This document shows, piece after piece, positions 29,896 through 38,366 of a stretch of 64,000 nucleotides of DNA. The notes beneath the pieces were generated by a model. The model saw only the letters and a list, made by a program, of their open reading frames with translations, was not told the DNA's origin and made no database searches. The first letter of the stretch is position 1, and every line of letters starts with the position of its first letter. Source of the stretch: Carideicomes alvinocaridis (GTDB taxonomy: Bacteria > Pseudomonadota > Alphaproteobacteria > Rhodobacterales > Rhodobacteraceae); assembly GCA_005473895.2 (NCBI GenBank), contig SRJI02000004.1:1-64000 (forward strand), in the 5' to 3' direction. The position numbers were made by a program, and so were the translations under genes.

Positions 29896-30716
29896 TCAGG
29901 AGCACGATCCTGCTTGTTCTCTGTCTCGCCGGGCCGGTGGCGGCCCTGGCGCCGGAACAGTCGCTGCGCCCCGAGGCGCGGCCCGGCACCGTCTCCGCCG
30001 TCCGCGTGACCCCCGCGTTGCCGGTCCGCGCGCTGCCGTCTTCCGCGCGCATCGCCCCCACCTCGGAGGACCTGGCGCTGCACACTGCCGGGGTCGCGCC
30101 GGTCATCGCCAGCGCCGGGACCATCCGCTCGCCCCGGCCCGCCGCCCGGCCGCCCTCGGTCGTGCAGAAGGCAATGGCGAAGCGCATGGCACGGCGGCGT
30201 GGATCGGTCTGCGGCGACCTCGCCATCCAGGGCAAGGAGATCGGCGGCGTGCCCGGTCCCGGCGCCTGCGGCATCTCCGACGCGGTGGCGGTGACCAGCG
30301 TCTCGGGCGTGGCGCTCAGCCAGCCGGCGCAGATCGATTGCCGCACCGCCAAGACGCTGAAGCGCTGGATCAACCGTGCCGCGAAACCGGCCATCGGAGA
30401 GACCGGCGGCGGGCTCGCCCGGCTGCAGGTGGCGGCGCATTATTCCTGCCGCAGCCGCAACAGCCAGCCCGGCGCGAAACTGTCGGAACATGCCAAGGGC
30501 CGCGCGATCGACATCTCGGGCTTCGTCCTGAACAACGGCACCTCGCTGTCGGTGCTGGAGGATTGGGCCGGGCGCCGCGGGCCGGTCCTGCACGCGATCC
30601 ACCGGCGCGCCTGCGGCATCTTCGGCACCGTCCTCGGGCCCAATTCCGACGTGCATCACCGCGATCATTTCCATTTCGACACCGCGCGCTACCGTGCGGG
30701 CAGCTATTGCCGGTGA
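29892..30716 (+). CDS. Extensin-like C-terminal-domain exported protein, probable CTG start
   Basis: The product is 274 residues if translation begins at CTG 29892, which overlaps the tyrC stop as CTGA. No ATG, GTG or TTG lies in the frame until GTG 29937, and starting there would remove a perfect signal peptide ([19 protein letters not shown]). A GGGAGG lies about twelve bases before the CTG. The C-terminal half has the extensin-family signature with CRTAKTLKRWIN, SEHAKGRAIDISGF, VLHAIHRRACGIFGTVLGPNSDVHHRDHFHFD. The His/Asp pattern (HAKGRAID and HHRDHFHFD) resembles the zinc sites of LAS-type peptidoglycan peptidases. The exported location is inferred from the signal; exact activity is unknown. 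An ATC at 29886 or the GTG are alternative starts. Confidence 0.82.
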   Translation: MIRSTILLVLCLAGPVAALAPEQSLRPEARPGTVSAVRVTPALPVRALPSSARIAPTSEDLALHTAGVAPVIASAGTIRSPRPAARPPSVVQKAMAKRMARRRGSVCGDLAIQGKEIGGVPGPGACGISDAVAVTSVSGVALSQPAQIDCRTAKTLKRWINRAAKPAIGETGGGLARLQVAAHYSCRSRNSQPGAKLSEHAKGRAIDISGFVLNNGTSLSVLEDWAGRRGPVLHAIHRRACGIFGTVLGPNSDVHHRDHFHFDTARYRAGSYCR

Positions 30717-30818
30717 TTTCCGCCGACGGAACCCCCCGGCCGGGGCGTAGAAGCCTCGGGGTCGCGCTGCTGCCGGCCGCTCTTTCCAGCCCGACAAGAA
30801 GGCGCTAGACCAACCCGC

Positions 30819-31478
30819 ATGACCTGGACCGTCCCCAATGTGCTGACCGCGCTCCGCCTGCTTGCCGCCCCCGGCGTCGCGATCATGTTCCTGTATTTCC
30901 ATCGTCCCTGGGCCGACTGGTTCGCGCTCGTCTTCTTCATCGGCGCCGCGGTGACCGACTGGTTCGACGGCTATCTCGCCCGGCTCTGGAAGCAGGAGAC
31001 AAAGCTGGGCACGATGCTCGACCCGATCGCCGACAAGGCGATGGTGGTGATCGCGCTGATGGTGATCATCGGCTATTCCTCCTATTCCCCCTGGCTGGTG
31101 CTGCCGGCCACGGTGATCCTGTTCCGCGAGGTCTTCGTCTCGGGGCTGCGGGAATTCCTCGGCGACACGGCGGGCACGCTCAAGGTCACCAAGCTCGCCA
31201 AGTGGAAGACGACGGCGCAGATGGTGGCCATCGCGGTGCTGTTCGGGCAGGGGGTGTTCGAGCATCACTTCGCCATGTCCGCGGTGGGCTTGGACGGGCC
31301 GGAGATGAGCGCTATCCTCTCCGGGGACGCGGAGGACGAGATGGGCCTGCGCTGGAAATTCGAGGCGATGATCTGGACCGGGCGCTTCGGCCTGACCCTG
31401 CTGTGGATCGCCGCCGCCCTGACCCTGATCACCGGGATCGACTATTTCCGCAAGGCGATCCCGTTTCTCAGGGACTGA
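30819..31478 (+). CDS. pgsA: CDP-diacylglycerol-glycerol-3-phosphate 3-phosphatidyltransferase
   Basis: The 219-residue inner-membrane enzyme makes phosphatidylglycerol phosphate. The CDP-alcohol phosphotransferase motif DxxDGxxARx8GxxxDxxxD is complete: it begins DWFDGYLAR, has glycine in KLGTM and ends in DPIADK. About five to six hydrophobic segments are visible, and the N-terminus TWTVPNVLTALRLLAAPGVA is typical of PgsA. An insertion containing acidic residues (DGPEMSAILSGDAEDE) stands before the last membrane segments. moaD follows about 50 bp downstream on the same strand. Confidence 0.93.
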   Translation: MTWTVPNVLTALRLLAAPGVAIMFLYFHRPWADWFALVFFIGAAVTDWFDGYLARLWKQETKLGTMLDPIADKAMVVIALMVIIGYSSYSPWLVLPATVILFREVFVSGLREFLGDTAGTLKVTKLAKWKTTAQMVAIAVLFGQGVFEHHFAMSAVGLDGPEMSAILSGDAEDEMGLRWKFEAMIWTGRFGLTLLWIAAALTLITGIDYFRKAIPFLRD

Positions 31479-31525
31479 GCCGGCCGCGCCTCCGGGACGC
31501 GACGGCCGCATTGTCGGAGAGGATG

Positions 31526-31771
31526 ATGGACGTACTCTATTTCGCCTGGGTCCGCGAGCGGATCGGCCTCCCGAAGGAACGGGTGGAGACCTCGGCCGCC
31601 ACCGTGCGCGAGCTGGTGGACGAGCTGCGCGCGCGCGAGGCCCGCTACGAGGCCGCCTTTGCCGACCTCTCGGCCCTGCGCGTCGCGGTGGACCAGGACC
31701 TCGCGGATTTCGACGCGCCGCTCGCGGGCGTGCGAGAGCTGGCCTTCTTCCCGCCGATGACCGGGGGCTGA
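31526..31771 (+). CDS. moaD: Molybdopterin synthase small subunit
   Basis: The 81-residue ubiquitin-like sulfur carrier starts MDVLYFAWVRERIG and ends in the required double glycine (PPMTGG), which is thiocarboxylated. A GGAGAGG site lies best before the second of two adjacent ATG codons, so the second is used. moaE follows three bases after the stop. The pair makes molybdopterin synthase. Confidence 0.93.
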   Translation: MDVLYFAWVRERIGLPKERVETSAATVRELVDELRAREARYEAAFADLSALRVAVDQDLADFDAPLAGVRELAFFPPMTGG

Positions 31772-31774
31772 GCC

Positions 31775-32215
31775 ATGCGGATCGTCGTCCAGGAGGCGCC
31801 GTTCGATTTCGCCGCCGAGGCGCAGGGATTTTCCCGGGGCCTTTCCGGCATGGGCGCCGTCGTCACCTTCTCCGGGCTCGTGCGCGACGATGACGGGCGC
31901 CTGGCCGCGATGGAGATCGAGCATTATCCCGGCATGACCGAAAAGGCGATCCGCGCCATCGCCGAGGAGGCGCAGGCGCGCTGGTCGCTGGGCGACCTGC
32001 TGGTCATCCACCGCCACGGCCTCCTGGCGCCCGGCGAGACGATCATGATGGTCGCCACCGCCGCCCGCCACCGGGCCGAGGCCTTCGAGGCGGCGGAGTT
32101 CCTGATGGACTACCTGAAATCCCGCGCCCCCTTCTGGAAGAAGGAGCTCACCGCGGACGGCGCCGAATGGGTCGCCGCCAAGGACGAGGACGAGGCCGCG
32201 CTCGACCGCTGGTAG
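31775..32215 (+). CDS. moaE: Molybdopterin synthase catalytic subunit
   Basis: The 146-residue protein inserts dithiolene sulfur into cyclic pyranopterin phosphate to give molybdopterin. Motifs are GAVVTFSGLVRDDD, IEHYPGMTEKAI, IHRHGLLAPGE and the catalytic-lysine region KSRAPFWKKE. It starts three bases after moaD on the same strand and is the last gene of pgsA-moaD-moaE. Length is normal for MoaE. Confidence 0.95.
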   Translation: MRIVVQEAPFDFAAEAQGFSRGLSGMGAVVTFSGLVRDDDGRLAAMEIEHYPGMTEKAIRAIAEEAQARWSLGDLLVIHRHGLLAPGETIMMVATAARHRAEAFEAAEFLMDYLKSRAPFWKKELTADGAEWVAAKDEDEAALDRW

Positions 32216-32324
32216 GGGCGCGACCGCCGCGCCCGGCCCCATGGTCCACCGATCACCCCACCTTGTCCCCGCGACGCCGGGGCACTAAGCCTGCCTTTCG
32301 CGAAGGGATCAGGAGGGCGGGCAG

Positions 32325-33227
32325 ATGGCTGGACAACGCAACGTGAACGGCATCGCCCTGGCCGCGGGCGGGGTGATGGTGCTGACCCCCGACACGCTCT
32401 TCATGCGGCTGTCGGGGATGGAGGGGCCGACCATGGTGGCCTGGCGCGGCTTGCTGATGGGCGCGGTCTTTCTCACCGCCTGGCTGCTGACCAGCCGCGA
32501 CCGACGCGGCGACGTCGGGTTGCTGCTGGGCGCGGCCGGGCTGGGCGCGGCGCTGGCCCACGGGCTGAACGCCTGGGCCTTCACCTCGGGCATCGCGGCC
32601 GCGCCGGTGGCGGTGGTGCTGATCGCCGTTTCCACCGTGCCGGTCTGGTCGGCGGTGCTCAGCCGCGTCTTCCTGGGCGAATCCACCCGCCGCGCCACCT
32701 GGGTCACCATGGCGCTGGTCCTGGCCGGCATCGCCTGGGCGGTGGCGGGCGACGGGCTGGATGTGGCGCTGGGCGAAGGCGCGCTGCTCGGCGCCGCGCT
32801 GGGGCTGGCCGTGGCGCTGATGCTGGCCAGCGGCTTCGTCATCTTCCGCCGCAACCCGGGCCTGCCGATCCTGCTTTGCGCCGGCGCGGGTTCCGCCGTG
32901 TCCGGCCTGGTGGGCCTCGCGCGGACCGGGCCCGAGGGCATGGTTGACGGCCGCGTCTGGGCGATCGCGGTGACCGGTCTGGTGATCCTGCCGGTCGCCT
33001 TCTTCTCCATGAACGCGGCCTCGCGCCGGACCCAAGCCGCCAACGTGTCCCTCCTCCTGCTACTGGAGACGGTGCTGGGCCCGATCTGGGTCTGGTGGGG
33101 CATAGGCGAGGCGCCGACGCCCGCCATGTGGACCGGTGGCGCCATCGTGCTGGCGAGCCTCGCGGGCTACCTGCTGTGGTCCGCGCGCCGCCGGCCGCCC
33201 GCGCCCATGCCGCCGCCCGCCGCCTGA
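32325..33227 (+). CDS. EamA/DMT-family transporter
   Basis: The 300-residue protein has about ten hydrophobic segments in two EamA halves. The first half contains LFMRLSGMEGPTMVAWRGLLMG and the second ends MNAASRRTQAANVSLLLLLETVLGPIWVWWGIGEAPT, the usual DMT-permease signature with the second-half EamA box. The substrate is unknown; metabolites and amino acids are typical. A GGAGGG is found about nine bases before the ATG. The gene ends at an intergenic repeat. Confidence 0.88.
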   Translation: MAGQRNVNGIALAAGGVMVLTPDTLFMRLSGMEGPTMVAWRGLLMGAVFLTAWLLTSRDRRGDVGLLLGAAGLGAALAHGLNAWAFTSGIAAAPVAVVLIAVSTVPVWSAVLSRVFLGESTRRATWVTMALVLAGIAWAVAGDGLDVALGEGALLGAALGLAVALMLASGFVIFRRNPGLPILLCAGAGSAVSGLVGLARTGPEGMVDGRVWAIAVTGLVILPVAFFSMNAASRRTQAANVSLLLLLETVLGPIWVWWGIGEAPTPAMWTGGAIVLASLAGYLLWSARRRPPAPMPPPAA

Positions 33228-33255
33228 GCCGCGCCGGGCAGGGGCACACCCCCCG

Positions 33256-33316
33256 CTTCTTCGGTCCGGAAATATGGCGGGGTGAGGCGCGCAGCGCCGA
33301 GGGGCAGAGCCCCTCC
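33256..33316. repeat. Intergenic repeat, copy 1 (CTTCTT...ATAT with GAGGGGC palindrome)
   Basis: This segment contains a CTTCTTCGGTCC...AAATATGGCGGGG block followed by GAGGGGCAGAGCCCCTC. Read on the opposite strand it has the same order of elements as the segment at 39782-39829. Both are between converging genes. It is likely one of the short intergenic repeats seen in Rhodobacterales and may serve as a terminator. Confidence 0.65.
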
Positions 33317-33327
33317 TGTCCCGTCCG

Positions 33328-33654
33328 TCAGGACGCGCTCATCCGGTCGACATAGGCGCGCAGCTCTTCCACCTCGTGGCGGGAATCGCGCAGCCCGTCC
33401 ATCGTCGCGCGCAGCTCGGCCTCGGTCTGGGCCAGCTGGTTGGTCAGCTCGGCCTCGCGCTGCTGCAGGTAGGTGATCGCCTGGTCGCGCATCTCTTCCG
33501 CCTCGTGCAGCTCCTGCGCCATGCGGTCGAGCTCGCCCATGTCCGAGCGCGAGACCCGCGTGAAGCGATGGACCAGCCAGTTGGCGAACCAGCCGAGGCA
33601 GAAGGCGACGAAAAGGATGACCGCCGTGGCGACGATGAATTCAGTTCTGTTCAT
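33328..33654 (-). CDS. Small membrane protein with cytoplasmic or periplasmic coiled coil
   Basis: The 108-residue protein starts MNRTEFIVATAVILFVAFCLGWFANWLVHRF, a single membrane segment, followed by a long helical region with heptad character (MAQELHEAEEMRDQAITYLQQREAELTNQLAQ to VEELRAYVDRM). Its start overlaps the end of the upstream OmpA-type gene by 14 bases, so the two are translationally linked. The family is not known to me. A longer frame start exists but lies in the preceding gene without a better ribosome site. Confidence 0.82.
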   Translation of the reverse strand: MNRTEFIVATAVILFVAFCLGWFANWLVHRFTRVSRSDMGELDRMAQELHEAEEMRDQAITYLQQREAELTNQLAQTEAELRATMDGLRDSRHEVEELRAYVDRMSAS

Positions 33655-35662
33655 CCGTCTCGTCCGTGCTCCCGCTGTCTTCCGCGTCGCCGGATCCGTC
33701 ATCCGCCGTCAGGTCTGCGTCGTCTTCTTCTACCGATTGCCCGTCCGATTCAAGGGCGGTCTCCTCCTCGGTCGCGGCCGCCTCGGCCCCGTCTTCCGGC
33801 TCGTCCCCGGTCTCGGCCCCGGTCTCGTCCCCGTCCACCGACTCGGCCGGGATCAGCTTGAACTCGATGCGCCGGTTGGCGTCGCGCCCGGCCTCGGTGC
33901 CGTTGTCGGCGATCGGCTCCGCCTCGCCATAGCCCTTGGCGGTGAAGGAAGAGGTGAGGATGCGGCGCTCGCGCAGCTCCGACAGGACGGCCTCGGCCCG
34001 CTGCTGGCTCAGCCGCTGGTTCATTTCCTCGCGGCCCTGGCTGTCGGTATGGCCCTGGATCTCGAGCCGCAGGTCGCCGCATTGCTTCAGCACCTCGGCG
34101 ATGTCGTCCAGGATTTCGCCCGATTGCTGGTCGGGATTGGCCGAGCCCGGCTCGAAATTGATCTTCCGGCCCTTCACGATCTCGGCGATCGTCGCCTCGC
34201 ATTCCTCGGGCGTCGGCATAGAGGCCACGGGATCGAGCTTTTCCTGGTAGGTGACATCGATGGCGAAGGTCACGCCGCTCTCGCCCAGCTTGTCGGCGAG
34301 GATGCGGGCGATCTCGTCGCTGGCCTCCTGCTGGCCGGTATCGCCGGTGACCGCGATCTCGTCCTCGGTCACGCGCAGGGTGCCGTTCTCCAGCCAGGAC
34401 AGCGCCTCAAGGCCCGACAGGACGCGCACCTGCCAGTCGGCGGGCAGATCCTCCTGCAGCCGCGCCGCCATGTGCACGACCTGCGATCCGAAGCGCGCCT
34501 CGGCATAGCTTTCGGCGGTTTCGCGGGCCATCTCGCTGGCCAGCCGGCCGCGCAGCTGCAGCGCCCCCTCGGGGCTGAGCGTGGCGGTGAATTCCGGCGG
34601 GCCGGAGGGGCCGGCCTGCTGTTCCGGCGACACCGGCAGCACCGCGTCCAGCGCAAAGACCTCGGGCAGGGCCGAGTCGAGCTCGCCGGCGACGCGGTCG
34701 AACAGCGCCTGGTCGGTGCCCTCCGCCGCCACCAGCTTCACGTCGGCATCCGAGAAGGTGACCGAGCCGCCGCCCAGCTCCGCCACGGCGCCGATCGCCA
34801 GTTCCGCCGCCTTGGCCCAGTTGGTGGAGGGGACGCCCAGCCCGATGCGGCAGCTCGCCTGGCCCTCCAGCCCGGCCTCGCGCGCGGCGCTCAGGATGCG
34901 GTCGCGCGCTTCGTCGCTGTCGGCCGAGCAGGCGTCGAAGCGCGGCCCGCGCTCGCCCTCGGAGGTGAAGCGCAGGGTGAAGGGGGTGATCACCGGGCGC
35001 GGTGCCGAAAGGTCCAGCGCCAGCCGCACGCCGTCGGGCACCTGGCGGTTGAGATGGGCCTGGGCCTCGCGCCGCTCTTCCTCGCTCTCGGTCATGGCGG
35101 TGACCGCCACCCGGTCGGCCGCCACCGAGATCTTGGAGCGGGGCAGCGTCTGCAGCGTGTCCAGCGCGAAATCGACCGCCTCGTCCCAGCCCTCGGGAGA
35201 GGGGAAATCGGCCGTGTCCAGCAGGTCGGAGACCTCTTCCGAACCGGCGATTTCCTCGACCTCGGCGACCAGGTCCTCGCGCGCGGTGCCGGCGGGGACC
35301 AGCCCGATCAGCGACACCCCGGCCTCGTTGCGCAGGATCTCGATGGAGAAGCGGGGCGGCGCCAGGTCCGCGGTTTCCTCCACGTTCATCTGGTCGAGGA
35401 TGCGGGCCGCATCCACTACGCGGCCGGCGACGGACAGGGCACGGAACCTCTGCGCCTCGTTCGGGGCGGTGCCGATCAGGTAAAGTTGCAGCCCGTTGGC
35501 ATCAGCCTCGGCCCAGCCCAGCCCCTCGCGCTCCAGCGCCGCTTCCACCTGCTCGACGGAGGCGTCTTCGATCATGGTGACGGAGAATCCGGCGGCGACG
35601 GTACTGAGCACCGCCGCGGCGACGAAGGTCAGGACCGGGAGGGCGAAGTTGGAAAGTCTCAT
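33641..35662 (-). CDS. Large OmpA-domain envelope protein with BON-like repeats
   Basis: The 673-residue product starts MRLSNFALPVLTFVAAAVLSTVAA, an N-terminal membrane anchor or signal. The central part (residues about 30-500) has repeated beta-alpha segments resembling BON/secretin-like modules, such as LYLIGTAPNEAQRFRALSVAGRV, VSLIGLVPAGTAREDLVAEV and VTFSDADVKLVAAEGTDQALFDRV. An OmpA C-terminal peptidoglycan-binding domain follows (EIQGHTDSQGREEMNQRLSQQRAEAVLSELRERR...AKGYGEAEPIADN, with the conserved Asp and Arg). The last 45 residues are a highly acidic tail. It likely ties the membrane to peptidoglycan; the actual role is unknown. It overlaps the coiled-coil gene downstream. Confidence 0.85.
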   Translation of the reverse strand: MRLSNFALPVLTFVAAAVLSTVAAGFSVTMIEDASVEQVEAALEREGLGWAEADANGLQLYLIGTAPNEAQRFRALSVAGRVVDAARILDQMNVEETADLAPPRFSIEILRNEAGVSLIGLVPAGTAREDLVAEVEEIAGSEEVSDLLDTADFPSPEGWDEAVDFALDTLQTLPRSKISVAADRVAVTAMTESEEERREAQAHLNRQVPDGVRLALDLSAPRPVITPFTLRFTSEGERGPRFDACSADSDEARDRILSAAREAGLEGQASCRIGLGVPSTNWAKAAELAIGAVAELGGGSVTFSDADVKLVAAEGTDQALFDRVAGELDSALPEVFALDAVLPVSPEQQAGPSGPPEFTATLSPEGALQLRGRLASEMARETAESYAEARFGSQVVHMAARLQEDLPADWQVRVLSGLEALSWLENGTLRVTEDEIAVTGDTGQQEASDEIARILADKLGESGVTFAIDVTYQEKLDPVASMPTPEECEATIAEIVKGRKINFEPGSANPDQQSGEILDDIAEVLKQCGDLRLEIQGHTDSQGREEMNQRLSQQRAEAVLSELRERRILTSSFTAKGYGEAEPIADNGTEAGRDANRRIEFKLIPAESVDGDETGAETGDEPEDGAEAAATEEETALESDGQSVEEDDADLTADDGSGDAEDSGSTDETDEQN

Positions 35663-35719
35663 CGGCGTCTTCGGTTTGTTCAGCCGGTCATGGATACTTC
35701 CGATGCCGGGGTTCCGCAA

Positions 35720-36703
35720 TCAGACCAGCAGGGCGACGGCGAAAACCAGCACAGGCAACAGCCCCGCGTCGCGGTTGGACCGGAAGAGCGCCAGCAGCCG
35801 GTCGTTGTCGTCGAGCCTGAGCCGCCCGAGCTGCCAGGCCATGTGCCACCCGAAGGCCAGGGGCGCGGCCAGAGCGACCACCAGCAGCAGCACGTCGCCT
35901 TGCGGCACGGCGAGGATCACTGCCAGTCCCATGAGACAGACCGCCCCCACGAGGAACAGGCGCAGCCAGCGCGGGCTGCGGTCGCCGAACAGCCGGGCGG
36001 TGGATTTCACCCCGATCAGCGCGTCGTCCTCCGCGTCCTGATGGGCGTAGATCGTGTCGTAGAACAGCGTCCAGCAGATCCCCGCGAGGTAGAGCACCGG
36101 CGACGGCCAGTCGAGCGACCCGCTATGCGCCGCCCAGGCCAGCAGCGCCCCCCAGTTGAAGGCGAGGCCCAGGAAGACCTGCGGCCACCAGGTGAACCGC
36201 TTGGCAAAGGGATAGACCGCCACCGGCAGCAGCGCCAGCACGCCAAGCCCGATGGCCGCCCAGTTGAAGCTCAGCAGGATGGCGAGCGCCAGGAGGCACT
36301 GCAGCCCCATCCAGATCACCGCGCCCATGACGCTGACCGCGCCCGAGGGGATGGGCCGCAGCCGGGTGCGTTCGACCGCGCCGTCGATATGGCGGTCGGT
36401 GATGTCGTTCCAGGTGCAGCCCGCGCCGCGCATCAGGATCGCGCCCAGCCCGCAGCCGGCGAAGATCCACGCATCCTCCCACCGCGGGTCGCCGCCGGCG
36501 ATCATCGCCAGCAGCAGCCCCCACCAGCAGGGCAGCAGCACCAGCCAGGTGCCGATGGGCCGGTCCAGGCGGGACAGGCGGAAATAGGGCTTCAGCGCAT
36601 CGGGCGCGTGCCGGTCCACCCAGTTGCCCTTCACCGCGTCGGCGATGCTGTCGGCTGGGCCAATCTGCGGGCGGGGATCTGGCGTCGGGCGATCTTGGGG
36701 CAT
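35720..36703 (-). CDS. ubiA: 4-Hydroxybenzoate polyprenyltransferase
   Basis: The 327-residue membrane enzyme prenylates 4-hydroxybenzoate in ubiquinone synthesis. Both aspartate-rich prenyl-diphosphate motifs are present: NDITDRHIDGAVERTRLRPIPSG and YDTIYAHQDAEDDALIGVKSTARLFG. About eight to nine hydrophobic segments can be read. The start MPQDRPTPDPRPQIG is only 12 bp from the start of the divergent rsmE gene. The frame continues upstream, but antisense through rsmE, so it is not used. Confidence 0.95.
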   Translation of the reverse strand: MPQDRPTPDPRPQIGPADSIADAVKGNWVDRHAPDALKPYFRLSRLDRPIGTWLVLLPCWWGLLLAMIAGGDPRWEDAWIFAGCGLGAILMRGAGCTWNDITDRHIDGAVERTRLRPIPSGAVSVMGAVIWMGLQCLLALAILLSFNWAAIGLGVLALLPVAVYPFAKRFTWWPQVFLGLAFNWGALLAWAAHSGSLDWPSPVLYLAGICWTLFYDTIYAHQDAEDDALIGVKSTARLFGDRSPRWLRLFLVGAVCLMGLAVILAVPQGDVLLLVVALAAPLAFGWHMAWQLGRLRLDDNDRLLALFRSNRDAGLLPVLVFAVALLV

Positions 36704-36715
36704 ATCTAGGGCCTC

Positions 36716-37468
36716 ATGGCCAATCTGGTGCGGCTCTATGTAGATCACCCGCTGGGCGCGGGGCAACCAATCCCCTTGGCGCGGGAGCAGGCGCATTACC
36801 TTTTCGGGGTGATGCGACTGTCGGTCGGTGCCGAGGTGTTGCTGTTCAACGGCCGCGACGGCGAATGGCGCGTCACGGTGGCCGAGGCCGGCAAGCGCAG
36901 CGGCGTGCTGGAGCCGCAGGAGAGGACCGCGCCGCAGGACGGGCCGCCGGATCTCTGGCTGCTCTTCGCCCCGGTGAAGAAGGCGCGCACCGATTTCATC
37001 GTCGAAAAGGCGGTGGAGCTGGGCGCGCGCCGCATCCAGCCGGTGCAGACCGAGTTCACCAATTCCGAGCGGGTGCGGCGCGACCGGCTGCAGGCTCATG
37101 CGGTCGAGGCGGCCGAGCAATGCGGCGCCACCTTCGTGCCCGAGGTCGGGGAGCTGGAGAAGCTGCCCCGCCTGCTGGACCAGTGGAACGACACCCGCCG
37201 GCTGATGTTCTGCGACGAGGGGCTGGCGGGGGCCGCGGCGGATCTGGGTGACTTCCTCGACTCAGGCTCCGGTTCCGGCGGGGCGGAGGCCGGGCCATGG
37301 GCGATCCTCATCGGCCCCGAGGGCGGCTTTTCCGACGCCGAGCGGCAGCGCCTGCACGGGATGGAGGCGGCGCGGGCGGTGAGCCTGGGGCCGCGGATCC
37401 TGCGGGCGGACACGGCGGCGGTGGCGGCGCTGACACTCTGGCAGGCAACACGGGGAGACTGGCGATGA
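36716..37468 (+). CDS. rsmE: 16S rRNA (uracil1498-N3)-methyltransferase
   Basis: The 250-residue SPOUT-class enzyme methylates U1498 of 16S rRNA with SAM. The N-terminal PUA-like part includes HYLFGVMRLSVGAEVLLFNGRDGEW; the trefoil-knot motifs are WAILIGPEGGFSDAE and VSLGPRILRADTAAVAAL. The gene starts 12 bp from divergent ubiA, leaving almost no leader. Its stop overlaps the next start as ATGA. Confidence 0.95.
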   Translation: MANLVRLYVDHPLGAGQPIPLAREQAHYLFGVMRLSVGAEVLLFNGRDGEWRVTVAEAGKRSGVLEPQERTAPQDGPPDLWLLFAPVKKARTDFIVEKAVELGARRIQPVQTEFTNSERVRRDRLQAHAVEAAEQCGATFVPEVGELEKLPRLLDQWNDTRRLMFCDEGLAGAAADLGDFLDSGSGSGGAEAGPWAILIGPEGGFSDAERQRLHGMEAARAVSLGPRILRADTAAVAALTLWQATRGDWR

Positions 37469-37779
37469 CGCTCAGCATGTACCACGCGGAGCAGGGCGAC
37501 CGGAGCCTGATCCTCCAGCGCGAGGCGGGCCGCGTGCGCGCGATCCACTGGCAGCGGGAGCAGGACAGCTTTGCCCTCGGCGACTGGCGCGACGACGGCC
37601 CGGAGGCGGAGCTGCTGGCCGCAGAAGGGGCAGCGCATTACGCCCCCGCCCCCGAACGGCCGCACAGCGCGCCCGGCGACGAGCGGGTGATCGGCCTGGG
37701 CGAGACGCGGCTTTACGGCACCATCGTCCATTGCGCCTGTCACCGGGAATGGGACCTGCTGAAGGATTTCGCGCGGTGA
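37465..37779 (+). CDS. Small conserved-looking hypothetical protein
   Basis: The 104-residue product begins MTLSMYHAEQGDRSLILQREAGRV and overlaps the rsmE stop as ATGA and the next gene as GTGA, so all three are translated in a chain. It has two cysteines near the C-terminus (VHCACHREWD). No signal peptide or membrane segment is present. I do not recognise the family. The coupling supports it as a real gene. Confidence 0.65.
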   Translation: MTLSMYHAEQGDRSLILQREAGRVRAIHWQREQDSFALGDWRDDGPEAELLAAEGAAHYAPAPERPHSAPGDERVIGLGETRLYGTIVHCACHREWDLLKDFAR

Positions 37780-38297
37780 GCTTTGTCCGACCCGAAGTCC
37801 GCGCAGCCCTCTGGCGCTGGCGCGAGGTGCTGGTGGCGCTGGCCCTGGCGCTGCTGGGCATCTGGTGGGTGCTGACCGGCGGGTTGCTGCAATGGATCGG
37901 CGTGGCGCTGTTGCTGGCCGCGGGCGCGCTGGCCGTGGCAGGGGTCCAGCGGGGCCGGTTCCGCGGCGCGGGCGGCGGCCCCGGCGTGGTGCAGGTGGTC
38001 GAGGGGCAGGTGAGCTATTTCGGCCCGCTGACCGGCGGGGTCGCTTCGCTGTCGGACCTGTCGGAGCTGCGGCTCGACCCCACCGCGCGGCCGGCCCACT
38101 GGCTGCTTTTCCGGCCCAAGGAGCCGCCGCTGGCGATCCCGGTCAACGCGGAAGGGGCGGAAGACCTGTTCGACGCCTTCGCCACCCTGCCGGGCCTGCG
38201 GACCGAGCGCATGCTGGCCGAGCTGCGTCACTCCGCCCACCCTGTGGTGATCTGGCAACGCCGCTCGCAGCGGTCGGAGCAGCTGCGCCTGCATTGA
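37776..38297 (+). CDS. Membrane protein of unknown function
   Basis: The 173-residue product starts at GTG (overlapping the preceding stop as GTGA) with SFVRPEVRAALWRWREVL, followed by two membrane segments (ALALALLGIWWVL and WIGVALLLAAGALAVAGVQ). The soluble C-terminal part reads VVQVVEGQVSYFGPLTGGVASLSDLSELRLD and has the look of a photosynthetic-complex-like PH domain of bacterial membrane proteins. It follows the small unknown gene in the rsmE chain and precedes gshA by about 70 bp. Confidence 0.78.
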   Translation: MSFVRPEVRAALWRWREVLVALALALLGIWWVLTGGLLQWIGVALLLAAGALAVAGVQRGRFRGAGGGPGVVQVVEGQVSYFGPLTGGVASLSDLSELRLDPTARPAHWLLFRPKEPPLAIPVNAEGAEDLFDAFATLPGLRTERMLAELRHSAHPVVIWQRRSQRSEQLRLH

Positions 38298-38366
38298 CAC
38301 TCCTGCCGGTTCTCGCCATCCAAGGGCGGCGAACAGGCAGCACCAGCGAAGTCGGAGGCCCCCCTC

